A DNA stretch of 64,000 nucleotides, taken from NCBI RefSeq assembly GCF_013523165.1, contig NZ_JAAMQI010000004.1, forward strand, positions 62,001 to 126,000, given 5' to 3'. This DNA is from Pseudomonas entomophila (GTDB lineage: Bacteria > Pseudomonadota > Gammaproteobacteria > Pseudomonadales > Pseudomonadaceae). The stretch's first letter is position 1, and each line of letters begins with the position of its first letter. Below are positions 1 to 9,114 of this stretch, in pieces. Both the position numbers and the translations under genes were made by a program. A model generated the notes under the pieces. The model saw only the letters and a program-made list of their open reading frames with translations, was not told the DNA's origin and did not search any database.

Positions 1-21
1 AAGGTCAAGTCGGGCAAATAA
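1..21 (+). CDS. potF: C-terminal end of polyamine-binding protein PotF/SpuE (partial)
   Basis: Reading from base 1 gives KVKSGK followed by TAA. This matches the usual basic C-terminus of pseudomonad periplasmic putrescine/spermidine-binding proteins and lies directly upstream of potG in the same direction. Only six codons are in the window, so the call rests on position and this short tail. It would be the solute-binding subunit feeding the PotGHI importer. Confidence 0.6.
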   Translation, partial: KVKSGK

Positions 22-28
22 TCATCCA

Positions 29-52
29 GGCCCGCCGTCACAGGAGCGGGCC
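29..52 (+). promoter_or_regulatory. Intercistronic stem-loop between potF and potG
   Basis: A perfect 7-bp inverted repeat (GGCCCGC / GCGGGCC) with a 10-nt loop lies 8 bases after the potF stop. No T-run follows, so it looks more like an mRNA-stabilising or partial-termination hairpin that keeps binding protein in excess over the membrane complex than a full terminator. That role is inference. Confidence 0.5.
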
Positions 53-80
53 CTAGCAAATCTTGTTGGGAGTTTCATTC

Positions 81-1226
81 ATGGCAGTTGCCTCCGGTGC
101 CTCCAAGCCCCCCCTTGACGGTGGTGTCCAGCAGTCCAAGCAGGTGCTGGTCAAGATCGACCGGGTCACCAAGAAGTTCGACGAGACCGTCGCGGTCGAC
201 GATGTGTCGCTGGAGATCCGCAAGGGCGAGATCTTCGCCCTGCTGGGTGGTTCGGGCTCGGGCAAGTCGACCCTGCTGCGCATGCTGGCCGGGTTCGAGC
301 GGCCGACCGAAGGGCGCATCTACCTCGACGGCGTCGACATCACCGACCTGCCGCCCTACGAGCGGCCGATCAACATGATGTTCCAGTCCTACGCGCTGTT
401 CCCGCACATGAGCGTGGAGCAGAACATCGCCTTCGGCCTGCAGCAGGACAAGATGCCCAAGGCCGAGATCCAGGCCCGCGTGGCCGAGATGCTCAAGCTG
501 GTGCACATGACCCAGTATGCCCGGCGCAAGCCGCACCAGCTGTCCGGTGGCCAGCGCCAGCGGGTAGCCCTGGCGCGTTCGCTGGCCAAGCGGCCCAAGC
601 TGTTGCTGCTCGACGAACCCATGGGCGCGCTGGACAAGAAGCTGCGCTCGCAGATGCAGCTGGAGCTGGTGGAAATCATCGAACGGGTCGGCGTGACCTG
701 CGTGATGGTCACCCACGACCAGGAAGAGGCCATGACCATGGCCCAGCGCATCGCCATCATGCACCTGGGCTGGATCGCCCAGATCGGCAGCCCGGTGGAC
801 GTCTACGAGACCCCGACCAGCCGCCTGGTGTGCGAGTTCATCGGCAGCGTCAACCTGTTCGAGGGCGAGGTGGTGGACGATGCCGAAGGCCACGCCCTGA
901 TCGCCAGCTCCGAGTTGGAGCGCAACATCTACGTCGGCCACGGGGTTTCCACCTCGGTCGAGGACAAGCACATCCTCTACGCGCTGCGGCCCGAGAAACT
1001 GCTGGTCACGACCGTGCAGCCGACCGACGACTACAACTGGTCCCACGGCAAGGTGCACGACATCGCCTACCTGGGCGGGCATTCGGTGTTCCACGTGCAG
1101 CTGCCCAGCGGCAAGATCGTCCAGTCGTTCGTGGCCAACGCCGAACGCCAGGGCGCCCGGCCGACTTGGGGCGACCAGGTCTACGTCTGGTGGGAAAACG
1201 ACAGCGGCGTGGTGCTGCGCTCATGA
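81..1226 (+). CDS. potG: Polyamine ABC transporter ATP-binding protein PotG
   Basis: A 381-residue ABC ATPase that powers putrescine/spermidine import at the inner membrane. Walker A GGSGSGKST is near residue 57, followed by a Q-loop (FQSYALFPHMS), signature LSGGQ, Walker B LLLLDEPMGALD and H-loop VTHDQ. The C-terminal ~130 residues form the TOBE regulatory region typical of PotA/PotG proteins. I chose ATG 81 because GGGAG lies about 8 bases upstream; a TTG at 63 would add six residues without a ribosome site. The stop overlaps the potH start (ATGA), so the two are translationally coupled. Specificity for putrescine versus spermidine cannot be read from this subunit. Confidence 0.95.
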   Translation: MAVASGASKPPLDGGVQQSKQVLVKIDRVTKKFDETVAVDDVSLEIRKGEIFALLGGSGSGKSTLLRMLAGFERPTEGRIYLDGVDITDLPPYERPINMMFQSYALFPHMSVEQNIAFGLQQDKMPKAEIQARVAEMLKLVHMTQYARRKPHQLSGGQRQRVALARSLAKRPKLLLLDEPMGALDKKLRSQMQLELVEIIERVGVTCVMVTHDQEEAMTMAQRIAIMHLGWIAQIGSPVDVYETPTSRLVCEFIGSVNLFEGEVVDDAEGHALIASSELERNIYVGHGVSTSVEDKHILYALRPEKLLVTTVQPTDDYNWSHGKVHDIAYLGGHSVFHVQLPSGKIVQSFVANAERQGARPTWGDQVYVWWENDSGVVLRS

Positions 1227-2143
1227 AGATCCGCAAGCTCAAGCGAGCGTTCAAGCGCCTGACGCCGGACGGGCGGCAGCTGGTGATCGGTGTGCCGTTC
1301 CTCTGGCTGTTCCTGTTCTTCCTGCTGCCGTTCTTCATCGTCCTGAAGATCAGCTTCGCCGAAGCCGACGTGGCGATTCCGCCCTACACCGAGGTCTTCA
1401 GCTACCTCGACGACAAGCTTCAGGTGGTGCTGAACCTGGCCAACTACGGCCTGCTCGGCGAGGATGAGTTGTACCTGGCGGCCTACCTGGGGTCGTTGAA
1501 GATGGCCTTCGTCAGCACGGTGCTGTGCCTGCTGATCGGCTATCCGATGGCCTACGCCATCGCCAACGCCCGCAAGGAAACCCAGACCGTCCTGCTGCTG
1601 CTGATCATGATGCCGACCTGGACGGCGATCCTGATCCGGGTGTATGCCTGGATGGGCATCCTCAGCAACAACGGCCTGCTCAACAGCTTCCTGATGTGGC
1701 TGGGGCTGATCGACCAGCCGCTGCAGATCCTCAACACCAACCTGGCGGTTTACATCGGCGTGGTCTATTCGTACCTCCCGTTCATGATCCTGCCGCTGTT
1801 CGCCAACCTGGTGAAGCATGACCAGAGCCTGCTCGAAGCGGCCTCGGATCTGGGCTCGAGCACCTTCAACAGTTTCTGGAAGATCACCGTGCCGCTGTCG
1901 AAGAACGGCATCATCGCCGGCTGCATGCTGGTGTTCATCCCGGTGGTGGGCGAGTTCGTCATCCCCGAGCTGCTCGGCGGTCCGGAAACCCTGATGATCG
2001 GCAAGGTGCTATGGCAGGAGTTCTTCAACAACCGTGACTGGCCGGTGGCGTCCGCGCTGGCGGTGGTGATGCTGGCGATCCTGATCGTGCCGATCCTGCT
2101 GTTCAACCGCAGCCAGGCCAAAGAGATGGAGGGCAAGGCATGA
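1223..2143 (+). CDS. potH: Polyamine ABC transporter permease PotH
   Basis: A 306-residue inner-membrane permease with about six hydrophobic segments, starting with one after a basic N-terminus (WLFLFFLLPFFIVL). The EAA loop that docks on the ATPase is visible as EAASDLGSSTFNSFWKITVP. It starts with an ATG overlapping the potG stop by four bases and ends overlapping potI in the same way. Together with PotI it forms the translocation channel of the PotFGHI importer. Confidence 0.94.
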   Translation: MKIRKLKRAFKRLTPDGRQLVIGVPFLWLFLFFLLPFFIVLKISFAEADVAIPPYTEVFSYLDDKLQVVLNLANYGLLGEDELYLAAYLGSLKMAFVSTVLCLLIGYPMAYAIANARKETQTVLLLLIMMPTWTAILIRVYAWMGILSNNGLLNSFLMWLGLIDQPLQILNTNLAVYIGVVYSYLPFMILPLFANLVKHDQSLLEAASDLGSSTFNSFWKITVPLSKNGIIAGCMLVFIPVVGEFVIPELLGGPETLMIGKVLWQEFFNNRDWPVASALAVVMLAILIVPILLFNRSQAKEMEGKA

Positions 2144-3027
2144 AACGCTTTGGTTTCTCGAAACTGATGCTGGTGCTGGGCCTGCTGTTCATCTACCTGC
2201 CGATGCTGATCCTGGTGATCTACTCGTTCAACGCCTCCAAGCTGGTGACGGTCTGGGGCGGCTGGTCGGTGAAGTGGTATGTCGGCCTGCTGGACAACAC
2301 CCAGCTCATGGGGTCGGTCATGCGCTCGCTGGAGATCGCGCTGTATACCGCGATCGCCGCCGTGGCGCTGGGCACCATGGCCGCCTTCGTCATGACCCGC
2401 ATCCGCCGTTTCAAGGGCCGCACGCTGTTCGGCGGCCTGGTGACCGCACCGCTGGTCATGCCCGAGGTGATCACCGGCCTGTCGCTGCTGCTGCTGTTCG
2501 TGGCCATGGCACAGATGATCGGCTGGCCGCAGGAGCGCGGCATCATGACCATCTGGATCGCCCACACCACGTTCTGCTCGGCCTACGTGGCGGTGGTGGT
2601 GTCGGCACGCCTGCGTGAGCTGGACTTGTCCATCGAGGAAGCGGCCATGGACCTGGGTGCGCGGCCGTGGAAGGTGTTCTTCCTGATCACCATCCCGATG
2701 ATCGCACCTTCCCTGGCAGCGGGCGGCATGATGTCATTCGCCCTGTCGCTGGATGACCTGGTGCTGGCCAGCTTCGTGTCCGGGCCAGGCTCGACCACCT
2801 TGCCGATGGAGGTGTTCTCGGCGGTGCGCCTTGGCGTGAAACCCGAGATCAACGCCGTGGCCAGCCTGATCCTGCTGTCGGTGTCGCTGGTGACCTTCTT
2901 CGTCTGGTTCTTCAGCCGCCGTGCCGAAGAACGCCGGCGCAAGGCTGTCCAGCAGGCCATCGAGGAAGGCGCTGCAGCCAACGCGGCGGCGCCGCCGGTC
3001 AAGCGCGCGAGCATCGCGCCGGTCTGA
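2140..3027 (+). CDS. potI: Polyamine ABC transporter permease PotI
   Basis: A 295-residue second permease subunit with about six membrane segments and an EAA motif (EEAAMDLGARPWKVFFLIT). It pairs with PotH. The ATG overlaps the potH stop by four bases, and it closes the operon. The C-terminus is a cytoplasmic tail rich in Arg, Glu and Ala (FSRRAEERRRKA) that extends past the last helix. Confidence 0.94.
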   Translation: MKRFGFSKLMLVLGLLFIYLPMLILVIYSFNASKLVTVWGGWSVKWYVGLLDNTQLMGSVMRSLEIALYTAIAAVALGTMAAFVMTRIRRFKGRTLFGGLVTAPLVMPEVITGLSLLLLFVAMAQMIGWPQERGIMTIWIAHTTFCSAYVAVVVSARLRELDLSIEEAAMDLGARPWKVFFLITIPMIAPSLAAGGMMSFALSLDDLVLASFVSGPGSTTLPMEVFSAVRLGVKPEINAVASLILLSVSLVTFFVWFFSRRAEERRRKAVQQAIEEGAAANAAAPPVKRASIAPV

Positions 3028-3035
3028 GCCGAACA

Positions 3036-3069
3036 CACCCTGGGGCGGCCCGAATGCCCTCCCAGGGTG
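3036..3069 (+). terminator. Hairpin after the pot operon
   Basis: A 9-bp perfect inverted repeat (CACCCTGGG / CCCAGGGTG) with a 16-nt loop starts 9 bases after the potI stop. It has no clear T-run, so it is a weak or factor-dependent terminator candidate. Confidence 0.4.
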
Positions 3070-3224
3070 AGCGGTGGTCAGGGTCTCCCAGGGGAACATC
3101 GCCTCCCCAGCCCCTCTTTCTCGCACTTCCTCACATCCCCCTTGAATCCCGCCGCCCATCATGGAACCCTCACCCGGGCCATCAGTCCATGATCTGATCA
3201 ATTCGACATACGCAAGGAGCCGGC

Positions 3225-4328
3225 ATGAAAGTAGCGCGTGCGCTAGGGGGGCTGGGCCTCGGAGTGCTGTTCGTGCTGGCCGGCTGCGACAAGCAGACCG
3301 CTGAGCCGCATCACCCACGGGTTGGCGTGCAACGGGCCACGTCCGACGCCTTTGCGGCGACCGTCACGCTGACAGGGGACATCCAGGCGCGGGTGCAGAC
3401 TGACCTGTCGTTCCGCGTAGGCGGCAAGATCATCTCGCGCAGCGTCGACGTCGGTGATCACGTCAAGGCCAACCAGGTGCTGGCGCGACTGGACCCCAAG
3501 GACCTGCAGAACAACGTCGCCTCCGCCAAGGCGGAAGTCTTCGCCGCCCAGGCACGGGTCGCCCAGACCAGCGCAGCATTCGTGCGCCAGCAGAAACTGC
3601 TGCCCAAGGGCTACACCAGCCAGAGCGAGTACGACACCGCCGAAGCGTCGCAACGCAGCAGCCAGAGCGCGCTCAAGGCCGCCCAGGCGCAATTGGCCAA
3701 CGCCCAGGAGCAGCTCGGCTACACCGCGCTGGTGTCCGAGGCCGATGGCGTCATCACCGCACGCCAGGCCGAAGTGGGCCAGGTGGTGCAGGCCACCATG
3801 CCGATCTTCAGCCTGGCCCGCGATGGCGAGCGCGATGCGGTGTTCAACGTCTACGAATCGCTGCTGGGCGCACCCGACAGCGACAAGCGCCTTACCGTAC
3901 GCCTGCTGGACGATCCGGCCGTGGTTGCCGACGGCCAGGTGCGCGAAATCACCCCGACCGTCTCCCAGCAGACCGGCACCGTTCAGGTCAAGGTCGCTCT
4001 ACGCAACGTGCCCGAGCGCATGCAGCTCGGCTCGCTGGTGACCGCCACGGCCAAGGGCCAGGGCACCCCGAGCATCGAGCTGCCGTGGTCGGCCCTGAGC
4101 AAGACCGTGCACACGCCGGCGGTCTGGGTGGTCGGCGAGGGTGACAAGGTGGACCTGCGCGAGGTCAGCATTGCCCGTTACCTGACTGGCAGCATCGTCA
4201 TCGACAAGGGCTTGAAGGGGGATGAAGACGTGGTCGTGACCGGCGCGCAATTGCTGCACCCCGGCATGCAGGTCGAGAAGGTTGCCGTGAAGAAAGCTGT
4301 CGAGAAGCCGGGAGGGCTGGCGCCATGA
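3225..4328 (+). CDS. RND efflux periplasmic adaptor lipoprotein (TriA-like)
   Basis: A 367-residue membrane fusion protein. The N-terminus is a lipoprotein signal ending VLAGC (Cys21) with Asp at +2, the usual inner-membrane retention signal. It then shows the barrel-sandwich lipoyl half (VGGKIISRSVDVGDHVKANQ), a helical hairpin rich in Ala/Gln around residues 95-165, and the second lipoyl half plus beta-barrel. It links an RND pump to a TolC-type channel. It is the first of three overlapping genes; the next gene is a second adaptor, which is the arrangement of P. aeruginosa TriABC. The transported substrate is unknown and no outer-membrane channel gene is adjacent. Confidence 0.88.
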   Translation: MKVARALGGLGLGVLFVLAGCDKQTAEPHHPRVGVQRATSDAFAATVTLTGDIQARVQTDLSFRVGGKIISRSVDVGDHVKANQVLARLDPKDLQNNVASAKAEVFAAQARVAQTSAAFVRQQKLLPKGYTSQSEYDTAEASQRSSQSALKAAQAQLANAQEQLGYTALVSEADGVITARQAEVGQVVQATMPIFSLARDGERDAVFNVYESLLGAPDSDKRLTVRLLDDPAVVADGQVREITPTVSQQTGTVQVKVALRNVPERMQLGSLVTATAKGQGTPSIELPWSALSKTVHTPAVWVVGEGDKVDLREVSIARYLTGSIVIDKGLKGDEDVVVTGAQLLHPGMQVEKVAVKKAVEKPGGLAP

Positions 4329-5401
4329 TGCGTCTGGCATGGACGTTGTGCGTGGGGGTGGCGCTGGCGCTGGTCGGCTGCTCCGACAAGGAAGAAAAAC
4401 CCGACCCGGTGCGCCCGGTGCTGTCGATGGAAGTCCAGCCGCAGTTGCAGTCGCAGCTGGGCCGCTTCGCCGGCACCATCCAGGCGCGCTACGAGAGTAC
4501 CTTGGGCTTTCGGGTGCCCGGGCGCATCGCTCGTCGCTGGGTCGATGTCGGCGCCCAGGTCAAGGCCGGGCAGGTCCTGGCGTCGCTGGACCCCACCGAC
4601 CAGCAGAACCAGCTGCGCGCCGCCGAAGGCGACCTGGCGCGGATCCAGGCCCAGTGGATCAATGCCAAGGCCAACGCCAACCGTCAGCAGCAGCTGTACG
4701 ACCGTGGCGTGGGCGCCCAGGCGCAACTGGACATCGCTCAGACCGACCTGAAGACCTCGGGCGCCTCGCTCGAGCAGGCACGCTCGTCGGTCAGCCAGGC
4801 GCGTGACCAGCTCAGCTACAGCGAGCTGCGCAGCGATCACGCGGCCGTGGTCACCGAGTGGCAGGCTGAAGCCGGGCAGACCGTCGGCGCCGGGCAGGCC
4901 GTGGTGACCCTGGCCCGGCCCGACGTCAAGGAAGCGGTCATCGACCTGCCGACCTCCCTGGCCGAGCAGTTGACGCCCGATCTCGTCTTCACCGTGGCCT
5001 CGCAACTGAACCCCGCCATCAGCACCACCGCTACCCTGCGCGAGCTGGAGCCCCGGGCCGATGCGACCACCCGCACCCGACGGGCGCGCCTGACCCTGGC
5101 CGAAACGCCGGCCGGGTTCCATCTGGGCACCGCGATCAGCGTGAGCCTGACCCAGGCCGTGTCTCCCCGCAGCGAGCTGCCCCGCACGGCGCTGCTCGAG
5201 CGCGAGGGCAAGACCCAGGTGTGGGTCGTGGACACTGAACAGAACACCGTCTCGCTGCGCGACGTCACCCTGATCGAGCGGCACGACGACAGCATCGTCG
5301 TGACCGACGGCGTGCAGCCGGGCGAGCGCGTGGTCACCGCCGGCGTCAACAGCCTCAAACAAGGCCAGAAGGTCATCGTCGAGAAGGAATCCACCCGATG
5401 A
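4325..5401 (+). CDS. Second RND efflux periplasmic adaptor lipoprotein (TriB-like)
   Basis: A 358-residue membrane fusion protein paralogous to its upstream neighbour. The lipoprotein signal ends ALVGC (Cys19). The lipoyl half-motif RVPGRIARRWVDVGAQVKAG and a Gln/Ala-rich helical hairpin are visible. The start overlaps the upstream stop (ATGATG), and its own stop overlaps the pump gene, so all three are coupled. In TriABC-type pumps both adaptors are needed and form a mixed ring; that requirement is family knowledge, not shown here. Confidence 0.88.
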   Translation: MMRLAWTLCVGVALALVGCSDKEEKPDPVRPVLSMEVQPQLQSQLGRFAGTIQARYESTLGFRVPGRIARRWVDVGAQVKAGQVLASLDPTDQQNQLRAAEGDLARIQAQWINAKANANRQQQLYDRGVGAQAQLDIAQTDLKTSGASLEQARSSVSQARDQLSYSELRSDHAAVVTEWQAEAGQTVGAGQAVVTLARPDVKEAVIDLPTSLAEQLTPDLVFTVASQLNPAISTTATLRELEPRADATTRTRRARLTLAETPAGFHLGTAISVSLTQAVSPRSELPRTALLEREGKTQVWVVDTEQNTVSLRDVTLIERHDDSIVVTDGVQPGERVVTAGVNSLKQGQKVIVEKESTR

Positions 5402-8400
5402 AAGGCAGTTTCAACCTCTCGGAGTGGGCGCTGAAGCACCAATCCTTCGTCTGGTATCTGATGTTCGTCGGCTTGCTGATGGGCGTGTTCTCGTACATGA
5501 ACCTGGGCCGCGAGGAAGACCCCTCGTTCACCATCAAGACCATGGTCATCCAGACCAGTTGGCCAGGTGCGACCCAGGACGAGACCCTGCTGCAGGTCAC
5601 CGACCGCATCGAGAAGAAGCTCGAGGAGCTCGATTCGCTCGATTACGTCAAGAGCTACACCCGCCCCGGTGAATCCACGGTCTTCGTCTACCTGCGCGAC
5701 ACCACCCAGGCGGAGGACATCCCGCAGATCTGGTACCAGGTACGCAAGAAGATCAACGATATCCGCGGCGAATTCCCCCAGGGCATCCAGGGGCCGGGCT
5801 TCAACGACGAGTTCGGCGACGTGTTCGGCTCGATCTATGCCTTCACCGCCGATGGCCTATCGCTGCGCCAGTTGCGCGACTACGTCGAGCAGGTGCGCGC
5901 CGAAGTCCGCGAGGTGGACAACCTGGGCAAGGTCGAGCTGATCGGCCTGCAGGACGAAGTCCTGTACCTGAACTTCTCCACCCGCCGCCTGGCAGCGCTG
6001 GGGATCGACCAGCGTCAGGTCATGCAGGCGCTCCAGGCGCAGAACGCCGTGACGCCGGCGGGGGTCATCGAGGCCGGCCCAGAGCGGATCTCGGTACGCA
6101 CCTCGGGCCAGTTCGCGTCGGAGAAGGACCTGCAGGCCGTCAACCTGCGCATCAACGATCGCTTCTACCGCCTGGCCGACATTGCCGAGATCGAGCGCGG
6201 CTACGAGGACCCGCCAGCCCCGATCTTCCGCTACAACGGCCAGACCGCGCTGGGCTTGGCGATCGGCATGAAGAAGGGCGGCAACGTGCAGTCGTTCGGC
6301 AAGGCCCTCAAGGAGAAGATGGAGCAGGTCGAAGCGCAACTGCCGGTCGGCGTCGGCGTGCACACCGTGTCGGACCAGTCGCTGGTGGTCGAGGACGCCG
6401 TGGGCGGCTTCACCAGCGCCCTGTTCGAAGCCGTGGTGATCGTGCTGGTGGTCAGTTTCGTCAGCCTGGGGATCCGCGCCGGCCTGGTCGTGGCCTGCTC
6501 GATCCCGCTGGTGCTGGCGATGGTCTTCGTGTTCATGGAGTACAGCGGCATCACCATGCAGCGGATCTCGCTGGGGGCACTGATCATCGCCCTCGGCCTG
6601 CTGGTGGACGATGCCATGATCACCGTCGAGATGATGGTCACGCGCCTGGAGAAGGGCGAAAGCAAGGAGGCGGCGGCCACCTATGCTTACACCTCGACCG
6701 CCTTCCCGATGCTCACCGGCACCCTGGTGACCGTGGCAGGCTTCGTGCCGATCGGCCTGAACGCCAGTTCGGCGGGGGAGTACACCTTCACGCTGTTCGC
6801 GGTGATCGCCGTTGCCCTGCTGGTGTCCTGGGTGGTGGCGGTGTTCTTCGCGCCGGTGCTGGGCGTGCACATCCTGAGCCAGAACGTGAAGAAGCCCGAC
6901 GAGAAGCCCGGCCGTGTCGGGCGCGCCTTCGAGGGCAGCCTGGTGTGGTGCATGCGTCACCGCTGGCTGACCATCATCGGCACCGTGGTGCTGTTCGCCC
7001 TGGCCTTGTTCAGCATGCGCTTCGTGCAGAACCAGTTCTTCCCCTCGTCCGACCGGCCGGAGATCCTGGTGGATCTGAACCTGCCGCAGAACGCCTCGAT
7101 CAAGGAAACCCGCCGCGTGGTGGACAGCCTCGAGGCGACGCTCAAGGACGACCCGCAGATCGCCCACTGGAGCACCTACATCGGCCAGGGCGCGGTGCGT
7201 TTCTACCTGCCGCTCGACCAGCAGTTGCAGAACCCCTACTACGCGCAGCTGGTGATCGTCAGTACCGGCCTCGAAGAACGCAACGAACTCATCGGCCGCC
7301 TCAAGGAGCGCCTGCGCAAGGACTTCGTCGGCATCGGCACCAACGTCCAGTCCCTGGAGATGGGGCCACCGGTAGGGCGCCCGATCCAGTACCGCGTCAG
7401 CGGCAAGGACATCGACCAGGTGCGCAAGCACGCCATCGAGCTGGCGACCCTGCTCGACGACAACCCCAACGTCGGCGAGATGATCTACGACTGGAACGAG
7501 CCGGGCAAAGTGCTGCGTGTGGACATTGCCCAGGACAAGGCCCGCCAGCTGGGGCTGTCGTCCGAGGACGTCGCCAACGTGATGAACAGCATCGTCAGCG
7601 GCGCGCCGGTCACCCAGGTCAACGACGAGATCTACCTGATCAACGTCGTGGCCCGTGCCCAGGACAGCGAACGTGGCTCGCCGGAGACCTTGCAGAACCT
7701 GCAGATCGTCAACCCCAGCGGTGTCTCCATCCCCCTGCTGGCGTTTGCCACGATCCGCTACGAGATGGAGCAGCCGCTGGTCTGGCGGCGTGATCGCAAG
7801 CCCACCATCACCCTCAAGGCGTCGGTCAACGGCGACATGCAGCCCACCGACCTGGTCGCCGAGCTGAAGCCGAAGATCGACGAGTTCGCCAGCAAGCTGC
7901 CGACCGGCTACGAAGTGGCCACCGGCGGCACCGTCGAGGAAAGCGGCAAGGCCCAGGGCCCGATCGCCCAGGTGATCCCGCTGATGCTGTTCCTGATGGC
8001 GACCTTCCTGATGATCCAGCTGCACAGCGTGCAGAAGCTGTTCCTGGTGATCAGCGTGGCGCCGCTCGGCCTGATCGGCGTGGTGCTGGCGCTGGTGCCG
8101 ACCGGTACCCCGATGGGCTTCGTGGCGATCCTCGGCATCCTGGCGCTGATCGGCATCATCATCCGCAACTCGGTGATCCTGGTGACCCAGATCGATGCCT
8201 ACGAGCGGGATGGCTACACGCCCTGGCAAGCCGTGCTGGAAGCCACCAACCACCGCCGTCGCCCCATCCTGCTGACGGCTGCCGCCGCCAGCCTGGGCAT
8301 GATCCCGATCGCCCGCGAAGTGTTCTGGGGCCCCATGGCCTACGCCATGATCGGCGGCATCGTCAGCGCCACCTTGCTGACCTTGTTGTTCCTGCCGGCC

Positions 8401-8493
8401 CTTTACGTGGCCTGGTACCGCATCAAGGAAGATGACGGCGATCAGAAAGGCGCGGCGGGCAGCCAGTCGCAACCGGTGAGCGGCAAGTCGTAA
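5398..8493 (+). CDS. RND efflux pump inner-membrane subunit (TriC-like)
   Basis: A 1031-residue proton-driven RND transporter of usual length. A first transmembrane helix follows a short cytoplasmic N-terminus, then come porter-domain repeats, a helix bundle near residues 340-500, a second large periplasmic loop and a final helix bundle. The paired aspartates of the proton relay are present in helix 4 (GLLVDDAMITVEMM). It belongs to the AcrB/MexB superfamily but is closer in layout to TriC and other divergent RND pumps with PA0158-type organisation. It starts at an ATG overlapping the second adaptor stop by four bases. The C-terminal tail is Gly/Gln/Ser rich. Confidence 0.92.
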   Translation: MKGSFNLSEWALKHQSFVWYLMFVGLLMGVFSYMNLGREEDPSFTIKTMVIQTSWPGATQDETLLQVTDRIEKKLEELDSLDYVKSYTRPGESTVFVYLRDTTQAEDIPQIWYQVRKKINDIRGEFPQGIQGPGFNDEFGDVFGSIYAFTADGLSLRQLRDYVEQVRAEVREVDNLGKVELIGLQDEVLYLNFSTRRLAALGIDQRQVMQALQAQNAVTPAGVIEAGPERISVRTSGQFASEKDLQAVNLRINDRFYRLADIAEIERGYEDPPAPIFRYNGQTALGLAIGMKKGGNVQSFGKALKEKMEQVEAQLPVGVGVHTVSDQSLVVEDAVGGFTSALFEAVVIVLVVSFVSLGIRAGLVVACSIPLVLAMVFVFMEYSGITMQRISLGALIIALGLLVDDAMITVEMMVTRLEKGESKEAAATYAYTSTAFPMLTGTLVTVAGFVPIGLNASSAGEYTFTLFAVIAVALLVSWVVAVFFAPVLGVHILSQNVKKPDEKPGRVGRAFEGSLVWCMRHRWLTIIGTVVLFALALFSMRFVQNQFFPSSDRPEILVDLNLPQNASIKETRRVVDSLEATLKDDPQIAHWSTYIGQGAVRFYLPLDQQLQNPYYAQLVIVSTGLEERNELIGRLKERLRKDFVGIGTNVQSLEMGPPVGRPIQYRVSGKDIDQVRKHAIELATLLDDNPNVGEMIYDWNEPGKVLRVDIAQDKARQLGLSSEDVANVMNSIVSGAPVTQVNDEIYLINVVARAQDSERGSPETLQNLQIVNPSGVSIPLLAFATIRYEMEQPLVWRRDRKPTITLKASVNGDMQPTDLVAELKPKIDEFASKLPTGYEVATGGTVEESGKAQGPIAQVIPLMLFLMATFLMIQLHSVQKLFLVISVAPLGLIGVVLALVPTGTPMGFVAILGILALIGIIIRNSVILVTQIDAYERDGYTPWQAVLEATNHRRRPILLTAAAASLGMIPIAREVFWGPMAYAMIGGIVSATLLTLLFLPALYVAWYRIKEDDGDQKGAAGSQSQPVSGKS

Positions 8494-8560
8494 GCGGCGA
8501 GCTGCAAGCGAGAGCGGATCGATATCGGCCTGACGGGTATCGATCCGCGCCGACGCCCTT

Positions 8561-8630
8561 GTGGGAGCGGGCTTGCCCGCGAGGCAGGCGGCGCCGGATC
8601 GGACGCTATCGCGGGCAAGCCCGCTCCCAC
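8561..8630. repeat. REP pair (inverted)
   Basis: Two P. putida-type REP sequences in opposite orientation: GTGGGAGCGGGCTTGCCCGC starting at 8561 and its reverse complement ending at 8630, separated by about 28 bases. The following GAGGCAGGCGGCGCC block recurs after REPs near 56181 and 56301. It sits between the RND operon and the sulfur cluster. Confidence 0.85.
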
Positions 8631-8760
8631 AGGCCCGTGACAACCTGCCTCACTGCGGCGTGGTCAGGGGGGCGCGGTCCTGTCGGGCGGCGGGCGGACG
8701 CTCACCGTGATCAGCGTACGGCTTACAGCCAACTGCTCGCGACCTGCCCTTCTCAAACCT

Positions 8761-8810
8761 ATATTTCAGTTATATAAAAATTCTTAAATAGTATTTTTAA
8801 GAATAAATCT
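8761..8810 (+). promoter_or_regulatory. AT-rich promoter/operator region upstream of the sulfate-uptake genes
   Basis: A sharp AT-rich island in otherwise GC-rich DNA. It contains a perfect 9-bp inverted repeat, ATTCTTAAA (8780-8788) and TTTAAGAAT (8796-8804), with a 7-nt spacer. By position it is the likely regulatory region of yezD-sbp-cysTWA. CysB is the expected activator of such genes in pseudomonads, but I cannot prove that this is its site. The rest of 8494-8885 holds the REP pair and no convincing gene. Confidence 0.5.
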
Positions 8811-8885
8811 GCCTGGCTACTATGCGCTCAAGCCAGGCCGCTCTTCCTCATGCTGCCCGGCACTTCGACTCAAGGGAGAACGAGC

Positions 8886-9068
8886 ATGAGTGCATCACTG
8901 CGTAGCGTCGACGGTCAGGACGAAGCCACCCTCCTGCGCGAGATCCAGAACGCGCTGCGGGACCTGCGGTTCGGCGCGGTAGAGATCACCGTGCACAACG
9001 CCCAGGTCGTGCAGATCGAGCGCAAGGAAAAATTCCGTCTGCAACAGCCGGGCAGCAAGTCCGGCTGA
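8886..9068 (+). CDS. YezD-family small protein (DUF2292)
   Basis: A 60-residue soluble protein. The core [20 protein letters not shown] followed by [13 protein letters not shown] matches the DUF2292/YezD pattern: a short helix, then beta strands with a conserved LRFG and a basic end. Members often sit next to sulfur-assimilation genes, as here directly ahead of the sulfate-binding protein gene. I chose ATG 8886 because AAGGGAGAA lies at a good distance upstream; an ATG at 8850 would add 12 residues over that ribosome site. Biochemical function is unknown. Confidence 0.75.
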   Translation: MSASLRSVDGQDEATLLREIQNALRDLRFGAVEITVHNAQVVQIERKEKFRLQQPGSKSG

Positions 9069-9114
9069 TACCGCCCATGTCCAATTAGAAAAAACGCCAT
9101 TCGGGAGCTTCACC

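Noticed and set aside
5857..8643. A 928-codon open frame on the minus strand opposite the RND pump gene
   Set aside because: Its translation is low-complexity His/Asp/Gln/Gly-rich text typical of antisense frames in GC-rich genes, and the plus strand codes a complete RND protein.
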